Positions 17,001-23,987 of a DNA stretch of 28,672 nucleotides are shown one piece after another. Source of the DNA: UBA1926 sp002337215 (GTDB lineage: Bacteria; Planctomycetota; Phycisphaerae; Phycisphaerales; UBA1924); the NCBI GenBank assembly GCA_963973795.1, contig CAXBAF010000039.1, positions 1-28,672 on the forward strand, written 5' to 3'. Both the position numbers and the translations under genes were made by a program. The notes beneath the pieces were generated by a model that was given only the letters and a program-made list of their open reading frames with translations, was not told where the DNA came from and did no database searches. Numbering within the stretch: position 1 is the stretch's first letter; each line of letters begins with the position of its first letter.

Positions 17001-17108
17001 GGCGATGTAATGGTCGCCCCCGGGACGAGTTGCCGGCATCAGATCAAGGACGGGGAGGGCACGCGGGCGCTGCATCCGATGGAGTTGGTGGCAGAATGGC
17101 TGGACTGA
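14010..17108 (+). CDS. YdiJ-type FAD- and Fe-S-binding 2-hydroxyacid dehydrogenase
   Basis: The 1032-residue protein fuses an FAD-binding PCMH-type oxidoreductase to a ferredoxin/CCG module, the architecture of YdiJ (about 1018 residues, a D-2-hydroxyglutarate dehydrogenase) and of GlcD-GlcF fusions. FAD-binding features include LPRGGGTSLAGQ and ATVGGCIGNNAAGS. The FAD-oxidase C-terminal domain contains EHGDGRARGP and QNRMNPGN. Iron-sulfur ligands are Cys572/578/587 (CNGAGVC, then AMCPSYR) and Cys638/641/644/648 (CLSCKACKSECP). Two CCG-type segments follow: EPSCLSAV, and HCHQKALWG with TCCGLAGSFGY. No ATG precedes the fold. The GTG at 14010, 57 bases after the speA stop, gives the expected length. 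An in-frame palindrome pair inserts about 30-45 residues near 16671-16758. Electrons presumably go to the membrane quinone pool. Confidence 0.92.
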   Translation: MDATPEAQRIKRLRSLANRVRGGVRLGAHDRMLYATDASIYQVEPMGVVVPAGIDDAVAAVEACWELGVPILPRGGGTSLAGQCVNDAVVIDVSPACRGVWDVDGAARTCRAEAGVSVTQLNDHLAASEQGRGLFFAPDPATATHATVGGCIGNNAAGSRSIMYGRTSESVLGVEICLADGRRVTLDAGAGGRDEIARELAERVMDVCARHADLIRERFPKTVRRNAGYALDLVLAQMDAGGDADLINLAPLICGSEGTLALTLSATLRLHPVPRATGLAVISFSSVDDAIDAVLPLLGLAPSAVELLDSLILRLAKENIEQRRHVELLPGGADAEAVLYVEFRRGDAGDGTDAAAGIAADLDRVRGMFPEGRVGCYADAGSMERAWALRKAGEPLLHGIAGSRKPVGFIEDAAVPPENLREYVRRLREVVEAEGTVASYYAHASVGVLHVRPLLDLSSGSDRSAMERIALASADLAKELGGVMSGEHGDGRARGPLLERYFGPELMGAFRAIKAIFDPQNRMNPGNIVGPGPIESIHADTRLAAERVHAVGVQTHFDFSDQGGLTHAAGLCNGAGVCRKTSGGAMCPSYRATLDERHSTRGRGNALRLAITGQAAHNRGGGTPSWDDAETMSTLDLCLSCKACKSECPSNVDVSKMKAEYLAQRNRAAGRVPLCDRVFGNIHTINRLAGRMPGVSDLGMTITRPLANALLGLHPSRSLPRLVAPLHRQWGRTSARPGPGGATVSAPKVLLYADTFTTYNEPAIGLAARRVLEAFGYRVELFRGSDAARALISVGMLPEAIRRINGETRRLLPRLAGESHDDVEAVLFLEPSCLSAVADDWLSLKCATPATDRRLIAERSFLVEQFLADRWEDHPRRPALATRSPTSEPPARAGGSGPGTPPEARTPPNPSLARGARSEALPFTGTIHLHAHCHQKALWGAGSSSTFLERCFPGRVRTLDTTCCGLAGSFGYTGDRFDLSMRIGELSVLPAARELAEGDVMVAPGTSCRHQIKDGEGTRALHPMELVAEWLD
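16671..16758. repeat. Paired palindromic (BIME-like) repeat inside the YdiJ-type gene
   Basis: Two perfect 8-bp hairpins with 4-base loops lie 42 bases apart. The first is CCCCCCGC/GCGGGGGG at 16674-16681 and 16686-16693. The second is CCCCTCGC/GCGAGGGG at 16736-16743 and 16748-16755. The outer ends GAGCCCC (16671-16677) and GGGGCTC (16752-16758) are themselves inverted. The whole element is in frame and encodes a Pro/Gly/Ala/Arg-rich loop between two conserved domains of the enzyme. Confidence 0.7.
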
Positions 17109-17233
17109 CCACGGTCCGAATCATGAAACACCATCAGGCGTAACTCTCGATCGCAATTGGAACTCGTGTCGTCGTGCTCGTTCGTGCCGGCGTTTCGTCG
17201 GGAGGCTTGTCCTCCACCCTTCGGAACGAAGCC

Positions 17234-17443
17234 TCACCCCTCTTCCCTCACCTCCACCACCGACTTCCGCTCCGCGTCGTACACGTACACCTTCCCGTCC
17301 TCCTCGCTCTTGCACGCCTTGTGCGCCCCGTCGCAGAACGGGAAGTTCTGGCTCAGCCCGCACGCGCACACGAACACCGGCTTGTCCTGCGGGTCGATGC
17401 GGATCGGGCCGTCGGCCTCGTGGGGGATCAGTCGCTTTGCCAT
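17234..17443 (-). CDS. CDGSH iron-sulfur domain protein
   Basis: The 69-residue protein carries the full CDGSH signature C-x-C-x2-S-x3-P-x-C-D-G-x-H as CACGLSQNFPFCDGAHK, around residues 26-42. Three Cys and one His ligate a [2Fe-2S] cluster. Small single-domain members are soluble and are thought to act in redox or cluster handling; the partner is unknown. An AAGGAG sequence 8 bases before the ATG supports the start. It lies 128 bases downstream of the VWA gene on the same strand and converges with the YdiJ-type gene. Downstream of its stop are two short stems without a T-run, so no clear terminator was assigned. Confidence 0.94.
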   Translation of the reverse strand: MAKRLIPHEADGPIRIDPQDKPVFVCACGLSQNFPFCDGAHKACKSEEDGKVYVYDAERKSVVEVREEG

Positions 17444-17571
17444 CGTTGTGCTCCTTTATGAACGTTTGGGTCCGATCGGATTCGTGGTCGCCGAGCGTAT
17501 CGGGAGCGCACGCCCCACAGATTCGGCCGGGCATCAGCCGGATCGGGGCAACAGCGTGCCGGCCACCCCGG

Positions 17572-19680
17572 TCACGCTCGGCTGCGGAGCGTGAACACCA
17601 GCCACTCGAGCAACAGGCCCACACCCGCGGCGAGGACGAACCACCGCCAGATCTCGCGGATCTCCAACCCGCGGCCTGCGATCGGCGCGCCGTCATCGCC
17701 CCCGGCCCCAACGCTGCCCACGCGCACCGCCGATTCGGCGGGCGAGAGCAGGTTTACGGGGAGCGGCGTCGCGGTGCCGTCTGTGCGCACGGTGTAGAGA
17801 CCCGCCCGGTCGAGCCGTCCGATCGGCAGTCGGCCGTCCCCGCGGGCCGGGTCCCAGCGGATCGACTTGGAGACCGGGCCTTCGAGCGTGACCTCGATGG
17901 GCTCGCGCGAGGCTGAGCGGGGCGGGGCGAGCACGATCTCGTCGCGGGTTTCCGACCAGGCCGCGGCATCGGTGTTGGGCACGAGGAAGTCGAAGGCACT
18001 GAGCACGAAGATCGGGAAGGAGAAGTGGACGGGCCAGTTGGTCTGGTCGAGCGAGAACGCCGTCGCGATGCGGCGGACGCCCCCGTCGTCGAGGGCGAGG
18101 ATGAGCGGGCCGGTCGCACCGCGGGCGAGCGTGGTCCGGCCGATCTCTCGGCCGATCTCTCGGCCGATCTCCCGGTGAATCTCTGAGCGGGCCCGGTCGG
18201 GTTCGTCGGTCCCGTCATCAGATCCAGTCAGGTCCTCGTCGTCCTCGGGAAAGATGAGCCGATCGCCCACAAAGATCGTGTCGAGCACGGCGTCGCGCAT
18301 CACCGGGTGATCGCGGTCCCACGCGAGGACGGGGGTCCGCCCGCGATCCGCCGCGCGCACGACCCGGGGCACGCCTTGCCCGCCGAGATCGACGGGCGCG
18401 CCGAACGACAGGCTCGGGACGCGGGGCATCGACGCGGGTCGGACGCGGTCGAAGACGACGAGGCCGAAGTCTTCTGCAAGCCGACTCGCGGTGCGTTCGA
18501 ACTGCCGGCGTTCGATGACGCGGACGCCCGCGGTGCCGATCGCGTCGAGCACGTCGAGCAGGATCGGGTCGGTGCGCTCGCGGGGCGCAGCGGCGTCCGC
18601 CGGGGCGTCGGGCACGACCACCAGCACCGCGGGCCTCCGGACCGGGGGGAGGACGGCGTGCACCGCGTTGTCGGCCCCGAGCGCGTCGGCTCGGTCGATC
18701 GAGACGGTCAGCACGCCCCCCTCGGGGATCGAGAGGCGGACGGACTCGGCCCGCTCGCCGGGGCCCGCGGGTGTCGCGGCCGGGATGGTCACGCCCTTGC
18801 GATCGATCGCCTCGCCGTCGAGCCGGACGATCAATGGCACGCTCGCGTCGGTTGCTCCCGCGTTGAGAAGCCGAACGAAGACGCGGACGGATTCCGGGTC
18901 TTCGATCTCGCGGTCGGCGGCGAAGCCCACGATGCCGATGTTCCGGGTGCCGAGGCTCTGGAGTGTCCGATCGCCGACGATCTGGACCCGCACGGGGGTG
19001 ATCCCCGCGCTCAGCGTGCGCGTGGTGAGGTCGCCGCCGTCCGTGAAGACCACCGCCCTCGCCGCCCGTTCGGCAAGGCTCCGGGTGTCGTCCGTCTCGT
19101 CGGAGTCGCGCGGGGCGGCGGTCGTCAGCGAACGCACGAGCTCGGCCGCGACGGCGGGCTCGCCCGGCTGGTCGGTCGGCTCGATCGCGTCGATCATCGA
19201 GGTGATCGACCCCATGTCGCGGGCGGGCGGGCCGACCACCGCCGCGTCGGCGGCGAACGCGATCACCGTGACCTCCGGAGGCTGGGCGCCGTCGGCCAGT
19301 GTGCCGACGAGTGCGCGGGCCTCGGCCTTCGCGAGCGCAAGCCGGGACGCGCCGCCCTGATCGCCCGGCGCGTTCATGGATGCGGATCGGTCGATGAGGA
19401 TGAAGACCCGGCCCGCGCCGCCGTCGCCGTCGGAGAGCGCGGGCCTTCCGATCGCGATGAGCAGGGCCGCGAGGATGAGCGCGTGGAGCAGCAGGAGCCA
19501 GCTGGGGCGGATCCAGCGGAACGGGACGTTGACCTCGAGATCGCGGGCGGCCTGGTCCCACAGCATCGTGGACGTCACACGCATCGGTCGCCGACGCAGC
19601 TTGAGCAGGTAGAAGGCCGCGAGCACCGGGACCGCCAGCGCCGCGGCGAGCAGCATCGCGCCGGGTGCGAGCAACGTCAC
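17572..19680 (-). CDS. BatA/von Willebrand factor A membrane protein
   Basis: The protein of about 702 residues has the layout of planctomycete BatA-VWA proteins. An N-terminal membrane helix (APGAMLLAAALAVPVLAAFYLL) is followed by the BatA-type KLRRRPMRV segment and a second helix around residues 65-85. A von Willebrand A domain follows with the metal-site DRSASM near residue 100 and VVFTDGG further on. Next come extracytoplasmic beta-rich regions and a C-terminal helix (FVLAAGVGLLLEWLVF) ending in basic residues. Such proteins are often linked to MoxR-type systems, but no MoxR ATPase is present here. I prefer the GTG at 19680. It overlaps the rlmE stop in a GTGA and has GGGAG about 8 bases upstream; an ATG at 19695 is an alternative. 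A 12-base tandem repeat lies inside the gene. Confidence 0.9.
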   Translation of the reverse strand: MTLLAPGAMLLAAALAVPVLAAFYLLKLRRRPMRVTSTMLWDQAARDLEVNVPFRWIRPSWLLLLHALILAALLIAIGRPALSDGDGGAGRVFILIDRSASMNAPGDQGGASRLALAKAEARALVGTLADGAQPPEVTVIAFAADAAVVGPPARDMGSITSMIDAIEPTDQPGEPAVAAELVRSLTTAAPRDSDETDDTRSLAERAARAVVFTDGGDLTTRTLSAGITPVRVQIVGDRTLQSLGTRNIGIVGFAADREIEDPESVRVFVRLLNAGATDASVPLIVRLDGEAIDRKGVTIPAATPAGPGERAESVRLSIPEGGVLTVSIDRADALGADNAVHAVLPPVRRPAVLVVVPDAPADAAAPRERTDPILLDVLDAIGTAGVRVIERRQFERTASRLAEDFGLVVFDRVRPASMPRVPSLSFGAPVDLGGQGVPRVVRAADRGRTPVLAWDRDHPVMRDAVLDTIFVGDRLIFPEDDEDLTGSDDGTDEPDRARSEIHREIGREIGREIGRTTLARGATGPLILALDDGGVRRIATAFSLDQTNWPVHFSFPIFVLSAFDFLVPNTDAAAWSETRDEIVLAPPRSASREPIEVTLEGPVSKSIRWDPARGDGRLPIGRLDRAGLYTVRTDGTATPLPVNLLSPAESAVRVGSVGAGGDDGAPIAGRGLEIREIWRWFVLAAGVGLLLEWLVFTLRSRA
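18138..18185. repeat. 12-bp tandem repeat within the VWA gene
   Basis: GGCCGATCTCTC is present at 18138-18149 and 18150-18161, with one base changed at 18162-18173 and a degenerate fourth copy to 18185. On the coding strand it encodes a repeated REIG tetrapeptide. The unit length keeps the frame whatever the copy number. Confidence 0.9.
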
Positions 19681-20390
19681 GCGTCGGTCTCCCATCCCGA
19701 GATGACCTCGGGCGGTTCATTGGGTCTGGGCGGCGTGCGGGGTGGCGGCTGTTTCGATTGGGCATCGGTCGGCTCGCCGTCAACCTCGGGGTCTGTCGAT
19801 CCCGGGGGCTTGAACCGCTTGCCGGTGACGAACACCTCGCGGGAGACGTCCCGTGTCGCCCTGGGCTTGACGACCTTGACGTCGTGGAAGAGCGTGCGGA
19901 CACGCTCGAGCAACGGGGGGAGCGCCTCGCCCTCGAAGACCTTCATCGCGAACGAGCCGCCCTTTCGCAGGAGCAGTGGGAGACGGTCAACGATCTCTTC
20001 GCAGAGGCGGATGGAGACGAAATGGTCCCCGTGCCCGCTGGTGTTGGGCGCCATGTCGCTGAGAACGACGTTCGCGAGCCGGCCTTCTCGGTCGAGCAGA
20101 TCGCTCGGGTCGATCTCGGTGAAATCGCCCACGACCGTGCGCACGTTTCTGGCGAACTCGCCCGAGACCGGCTTGAGGTCGATGCCGACGACGTACCCGC
20201 GCGAGCCCGTCCGCTCCGCGGCGACCTGGAGCCAGGACCCCGGCGCGCAGCCCAGGTCGATGATGCGGTCGCCCTTGCGGATGAGCCGGCGTTTATCGTC
20301 GATCTCGATGAGCTTGTAGGCCGACCGCGCGAGGTACCCCTCGCGTTTCGCCTGACGGAAATATCGATCGTGGAGTTGCCGGCGGGCCAT
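19677..20390 (-). CDS. rlmE: 23S rRNA 2'-O-ribose methyltransferase (RlmE/FtsJ)
   Basis: The 237-residue SAM-dependent enzyme matches RlmE, which methylates the 2'-O of U2552 in the 23S rRNA A-loop on the large subunit. The opening MARRQLHDRYFRQAKREGY is typical. SAM motif I is IIDLGCAPGSWLQ. The K-D-K-E catalytic tetrad is recognisable as Lys in ARSAYKL, Asp in VVLSDMAPNTSG, Lys in AMKVFEG and Glu in SREVFVTGKR. A Pro-rich C-terminal tail of about 45 residues is extra to the family core. The ATG at 20390 fits the family start; a GTG at 20423 would add 11 residues with no homology value. The 3' end overlaps the VWA start by 4 bases, suggesting coupled translation. Confidence 0.95.
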   Translation of the reverse strand: MARRQLHDRYFRQAKREGYLARSAYKLIEIDDKRRLIRKGDRIIDLGCAPGSWLQVAAERTGSRGYVVGIDLKPVSGEFARNVRTVVGDFTEIDPSDLLDREGRLANVVLSDMAPNTSGHGDHFVSIRLCEEIVDRLPLLLRKGGSFAMKVFEGEALPPLLERVRTLFHDVKVVKPRATRDVSREVFVTGKRFKPPGSTDPEVDGEPTDAQSKQPPPRTPPRPNEPPEVISGWETDA

Positions 20391-20442
20391 CGCAGAGAGG
20401 ATAGGGGGGCGTGCGAGCGCCACGCGGGAGCTCGGCCCGGGA

Positions 20443-21057
20443 TCAGGCGCGCAGGGCGAGGATCAGTTCGACCTGCCCCGTCGGCTGCCCGGTTTCTCGT
20501 GCGATCGCGACGGGATCGAGCCCCGAGTCGGCGAGGCGGTAGATCCGGTCGTGCAGCGGGTCGGACGAATCCGGGTTCTCGAGATCCGGGGGTGTCCGGC
20601 GCGGCGTCGCGGATCGCTGCGAGGCGGCGTTCCTGTGAGTACCGGCGTGATCCAGGTCCGAACGGTGCGAGCCGGACCGGTCCGGGCCGGACGCTTCCAG
20701 ACGGGACAGCCGGTCGTCCGCGTCGGCGATGAGCTGCTCGAGACGCTCGGCCTTCGAGTCGAGCAGCCCCGCCATCTGGCGCGTGAAATCGTGGACATCG
20801 GCCTTGAAGGCATCGATGTTGTTCCGGTCGCCGGCACGCGCACGGATGGCCGCGATCTGCTCGCTCGTCGAGACGTCCGGCGGTGCCATCATCCGCTTGC
20901 GGCGGAGACGGGACATGAGGATGAACGTGATGATGAGCACGCCGCCCGCCATGAGCAGGCCGGCGAGTGTGTTCGAGCCTCCCAACGCCGCTGGGTCGAG
21001 GCCCGAGGGTTCGTTCGTGGCGGCGTCTTCGCCGACCGAAGTAACCGTGGCATCCAT
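20443..21057 (-). CDS. Single-pass membrane protein with C-terminal HTH-like motif (DUF6115-like)
   Basis: With the ATG at 21057 the product has 204 residues. A short polar N-terminus precedes a hydrophobic helix around residues 31-48 (TLAGLLMAGGVLIITFIL) and then basic RLRRKR, indicating an inside C-terminus. A coiled-coil-prone stretch follows (FTRQMAGLLDSKAERLEQLIADADDRLSRLE). After a disordered Ser/Arg/Pro segment, the C-terminus DRIYRLADSGLDPVAIARETG, then GQVELILALR, resembles the helix-turn-helix-like end of DUF6115/DUF2802-type proteins. Function is unknown; a membrane-tethered regulator is inference. ATG at 21111 is an alternative start. It is divergent from tilS and precedes rlmE by 52 bases on the same strand. 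Confidence 0.72.
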   Translation of the reverse strand: MDATVTSVGEDAATNEPSGLDPAALGGSNTLAGLLMAGGVLIITFILMSRLRRKRMMAPPDVSTSEQIAAIRARAGDRNNIDAFKADVHDFTRQMAGLLDSKAERLEQLIADADDRLSRLEASGPDRSGSHRSDLDHAGTHRNAASQRSATPRRTPPDLENPDSSDPLHDRIYRLADSGLDPVAIARETGQPTGQVELILALRA

Positions 21058-21133
21058 CGCGCCGGGATTGGCGTCGGTTGCCGACCTGTGCGTCCTGCTG
21101 GGGGAGGGCATGCGGGCATCGTACGATGGAACG

Positions 21134-22180
21134 ATGAGCGATGCGGACCACGCGAAGGCACGGATTGTGAAGCCGACCCGGCGGGACCCGGTCGTGCGCG
21201 CGATCGTCGCGTCGTGGCGATCGCTCACCGGCGGCTCGGCGACCCGGGACGACGGGAGGCGGACGCTGGTCGCCTGTTCGGGTGGGGCGGATTCCTCGGC
21301 GCTGCTGTTGGCGCTCGCGGCGGTCTCCCCGGGCCCCGAGGTCTGCCACGTGATCCACGATATGCGTCCCGAGCACGACGCCCGGCGTGATGCGGAACGG
21401 ACGCGGGATCTGTGCGATGCGCTCGGGGTCGCGTATCACGAGCGATCGGTGTCGATCGCGACGGCGGGCGGGAACGCCGAGGCGAGCGCGCGCACACTGC
21501 GGTACGGGGCGCTCGAAGCGGTCGCCAGGGAGCGGGGGCTCCGGTACATCGCGACGGGGCACCATGCGGACGATCAACTGGAGACGCTGCTGATGCGCAT
21601 GCTGCGGGGTGCGGGCGTGCGCGGGATGGCGGGGATCAGCGACCGCCGTGCGATGGGGGACGGGGTCACGCTCGTGCGCCCGATGCTGGGCGTCTCGCAT
21701 CAGGACGCACGCGCGCTGTGCGCGAACGCCGGATGGGAGTGGAACGAGGACGCGACAAATCGTGACGAGGATCGGCTGCGGGCGGCGTTGCGGGCGAGGG
21801 TGCTTCCAGCGCTTCGCGAGATCGAGCCGGCGGCGGGACCGCGAGCGGCACGCACCGCGGCATCGCTCGCGTCCGCGGATGCCGCGATCACGCGATGGGC
21901 CGACGACGTGCTCGGGTCGACGGCTCTGGGTGAGCACAGCGGTTCGGTCAGACTTGAATATGATATGTTCGTAGAATTACCTGATTCCGTGATGGTGAGT
22001 TTGTTGCGGCGGATCTATACCCGGATCGTGGGAAAAAAAGGCCTCGATCGGCTTTCTCAGGCTGTTCTAACTGACCTTTTTCGGGGAGTTTGTGGCGCAG
22101 GGCGACGTGGCGGGTCCTTCGAAGTTGCTGAGTTAGAACTGCGCATTTGCGAAGGCTGCATTGAATTTTGTAAGAAATAG
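21134..22180 (+). CDS. tilS: tRNA(Ile)-lysidine synthetase (TilS)
   Basis: The 348-residue enzyme belongs to the PP-loop ATPases. It attaches lysine to C34 of tRNA-Ile(CAU), changing its decoding to AUA. The PP-loop is VACSGGADSSALLLAL. Further motifs are HVIHDMRPEHDARRDAE, ATGHHADDQLETLLMRMLRG and VRPMLGVSHQDARALC, then the tRNA-contact GWEWNEDATNRDEDRLRAALR. It is shorter than E. coli TilS (432), lacking most of the C-terminal domain. The last 75 codons are visibly poorer in G/C than the rest. ATG at 21110, with GGGGGAGGG just upstream, is an alternative start adding 8 residues. The gene is divergent from the DUF6115-like gene. Confidence 0.93.
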   Translation: MSDADHAKARIVKPTRRDPVVRAIVASWRSLTGGSATRDDGRRTLVACSGGADSSALLLALAAVSPGPEVCHVIHDMRPEHDARRDAERTRDLCDALGVAYHERSVSIATAGGNAEASARTLRYGALEAVARERGLRYIATGHHADDQLETLLMRMLRGAGVRGMAGISDRRAMGDGVTLVRPMLGVSHQDARALCANAGWEWNEDATNRDEDRLRAALRARVLPALREIEPAAGPRAARTAASLASADAAITRWADDVLGSTALGEHSGSVRLEYDMFVELPDSVMVSLLRRIYTRIVGKKGLDRLSQAVLTDLFRGVCGAGRRGGSFEVAELELRICEGCIEFCKK

Positions 22181-22369
22181 TACGTCGCCCCTTGCGTTCT
22201 CGTTCGTTATGGGCTAAACCGAGATCATTCTCTTTGCCGGGTGCGTGTCTCTCCCGGCTCAACCGCACGTAGTTCCGTCGACCGCCCGGCAAGGATGCTG
22301 GATTGTGTTCGCGGTGCGAGATTCTCGGTGGGGGCGCCCGGCCCGGCGTGCCCTGCGCTGGAGGTTCGC

Positions 22370-23008
22370 ATGGCCGCAGACCCTCGTAGCAACGCCTCGT
22401 GTCCGAACGATGCCACTGGTTCTTTGAGCACGCCCCGCGAGGCCGGGGCGCACGGGAATCCGGTTCCGAAGCGACAGGCTCCCGCGACGCGTGAGCCGGA
22501 CCATGCACGCGTCCGCGCGGTGCTTGTTCTTTTCGACCGGCACTACAGCGATGTGTTCCGGTTCGCTCGTCGCTCGGTGGACGAGAGCACGGCAGAGGAT
22601 GTGTCCCAGGAGGTCTTCGCGAGGCTCATGCGGCTCGAAGGGATCGAGCAGCGAGAGATCAGTGGGTCGTATCTCCTCAAGATCGCCTCGAATCTGATCA
22701 AGCGTCGGTACCAGCGTGAGCGACGTTTCGGCGAGATCGCGAGCAGAGCGGCCGGGCGGCACGCCGGCGCGGCGAGCACGGAACGTGTCGCGAGTGGTTC
22801 CGTCGAGCGGGCGGACCGCGACGAAGCGACCCAAGCGCTCTCAAGCCTGAGCGCGCGCGAGCGGGACGCGGTGGACCTCATCGTGTGCCGGGGTCTGAGC
22901 TATCGCGAGGCGGCCGAGTCGATGGGGGCGAAGGTCAGTGATGTGAACAACTGGCGGTACCGGGGTGTCGAGCGGCTCCGCCGCGACGGATCGGGGGGTG
23001 GGCGATGA
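22370..23008 (+). CDS. ECF-type RNA polymerase sigma factor
   Basis: The 212-residue protein has a disordered N-terminus of about 45 residues. Sigma region 2 follows (LFDRHYSDVFRFARRSVDESTAEDVSQEVFARLMR), then a linker with basic residues, then region 4 with a helix-turn-helix: LSSLSARERDAVDLIVCRGLSYREAAESMGAKVSDVNNWRYRGVERLRR. It should direct core RNA polymerase to a small set of promoters. The start is fixed by GGAGG 6 bases before the ATG; the frame is open upstream, but the earlier ATG lacks such a site. Its stop overlaps the start of a 96-residue ORF (ATGA). No canonical transmembrane anti-sigma factor is adjacent. A 6-bp hairpin (GCCGGG/CCCGGC at 22236-22241 and 22253-22258) lies in the leader. 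Confidence 0.92.
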   Translation: MAADPRSNASCPNDATGSLSTPREAGAHGNPVPKRQAPATREPDHARVRAVLVLFDRHYSDVFRFARRSVDESTAEDVSQEVFARLMRLEGIEQREISGSYLLKIASNLIKRRYQRERRFGEIASRAAGRHAGAASTERVASGSVERADRDEATQALSSLSARERDAVDLIVCRGLSYREAAESMGAKVSDVNNWRYRGVERLRRDGSGGGR

Positions 23009-23295
23009 AGCGCCGTCACGACCCATACCAGAGGATCGAGCCCGCCTCCGGTCGCGACGAGCATGTCGCCAGGAAGCGTGCGAAGGTCGAGCTGCTCGAA
23101 CGGATCGAACATCGAAACACCCGAGGACTCTCCGAAGAGAACGCGGAACCACCCGCCGAGATCTCGGTTCGTAAAGGCTCACTGGGTGAGTTCTCGGCGC
23201 TGCGGCTGCTGGCGGAGGTCGATCTTGCGCTCAGCGAACACCGGTCTGATCGCAGCGCCGAGCGGACTTCGTATCAACGACCACGCGGCGTATAG
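23005..23295 (+). CDS. Small protein translationally coupled to the ECF sigma factor, unknown
   Basis: The ATG at 23005 overlaps the sigma-factor stop as ATGA, the classic layout for coupled translation. The 96-residue product is highly charged, rich in Arg and Glu, and predicted soluble: there is no membrane helix, no Cys-based ZAS motif and no signal peptide. The stretch ARKRAKVELLERIEHRN is probably helical and EFSALRLLAEVDLALSEHR forms a second helix. I recognise no family. Position suggests it modulates the sigma factor, as anti-sigma factors often follow their sigma gene, but sequence does not prove it. It converges on the SCO gene, ending 42 bases from it. Confidence 0.72.
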   Translation: MKRRHDPYQRIEPASGRDEHVARKRAKVELLERIEHRNTRGLSEENAEPPAEISVRKGSLGEFSALRLLAEVDLALSEHRSDRSAERTSYQRPRGV

Positions 23296-23337
23296 CGCAC
23301 GCGAACGCAGCGACCCGCGACAGAACTCACGCAGCAT

Positions 23338-23964
23338 TCAATCCCGAGCGATCGTGCGGATTCGGGCGATGAGCGCGTCGATCCGTGCGGGATCGTTGTA
23401 GGAATACGTCCCGAGGACCTGGAGGTCCGGCCCGACCAGGATGAGTCGGGTCGGGTGGTCGATGAAGTCCATGACGTCGCCTGACCTGGTCTGGATCTGG
23501 CGGGATGGATCATCCACAACCCCGAACTTGAACTGACTCTCGGCGAGGGTTCGGACCTCATCGCGGTCGCCCGTTAAGAATGTCCACCGATCACGGTCAG
23601 CGCCGATCGCGTCGGCGTACGCATCGAGCACCTCGGGTGTGTCGTTCACGCCGTCCACGCTGATGCTGAGCAGGCGTGCATCGGTGTCCCAGGTCTGATC
23701 CTGGACGCGTTTCATGGAGACCGCCATCGTGGGGCAGTAGATCGGGCAGTTGGTGAAGATGAAATCGACGACTGTGTAGTGCCCTTCGAGGATGGTCTCA
23801 TCGGTGGGCTCACCGGCGGTGTCGATGAGATCGAACGACTCGACGCGGATGTCCTCGTAGTTCGGATCGGGCTGGGTTGGGTCGGGGCCGCACGAGGGCA
23901 GCGCGAGGATGACCGCGGCGAGCGAGGCGGTGGCGAGCGAGCGGTGTCTTTTCGATCGGCGCAT
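23338..23964 (-). CDS. SCO1/SenC-type copper chaperone lipoprotein
   Basis: The 208-residue protein carries a lipoprotein signal (lipobox ALPSC, Cys25) and a thioredoxin-fold SCO domain. Copper ligands are Cys73 and Cys77 in FTNCPIYCPT, with His170 in DFIDHPTRLILV. These three residues deliver copper or reduce the Cu-A site of cytochrome c oxidase subunit II in the periplasm. VDGVNDTPEVLDAYA is the family's characteristic post-strand segment. It lies 23 bases downstream of ctaB on the same strand, so the pair forms an oxidase-assembly unit. The oxidase structural genes are not in the window. Confidence 0.94.
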   Translation of the reverse strand: MRRSKRHRSLATASLAAVILALPSCGPDPTQPDPNYEDIRVESFDLIDTAGEPTDETILEGHYTVVDFIFTNCPIYCPTMAVSMKRVQDQTWDTDARLLSISVDGVNDTPEVLDAYADAIGADRDRWTFLTGDRDEVRTLAESQFKFGVVDDPSRQIQTRSGDVMDFIDHPTRLILVGPDLQVLGTYSYNDPARIDALIARIRTIARD

Positions 23965-23987
23965 GGTGTGTACCTACTCGGACCGCG

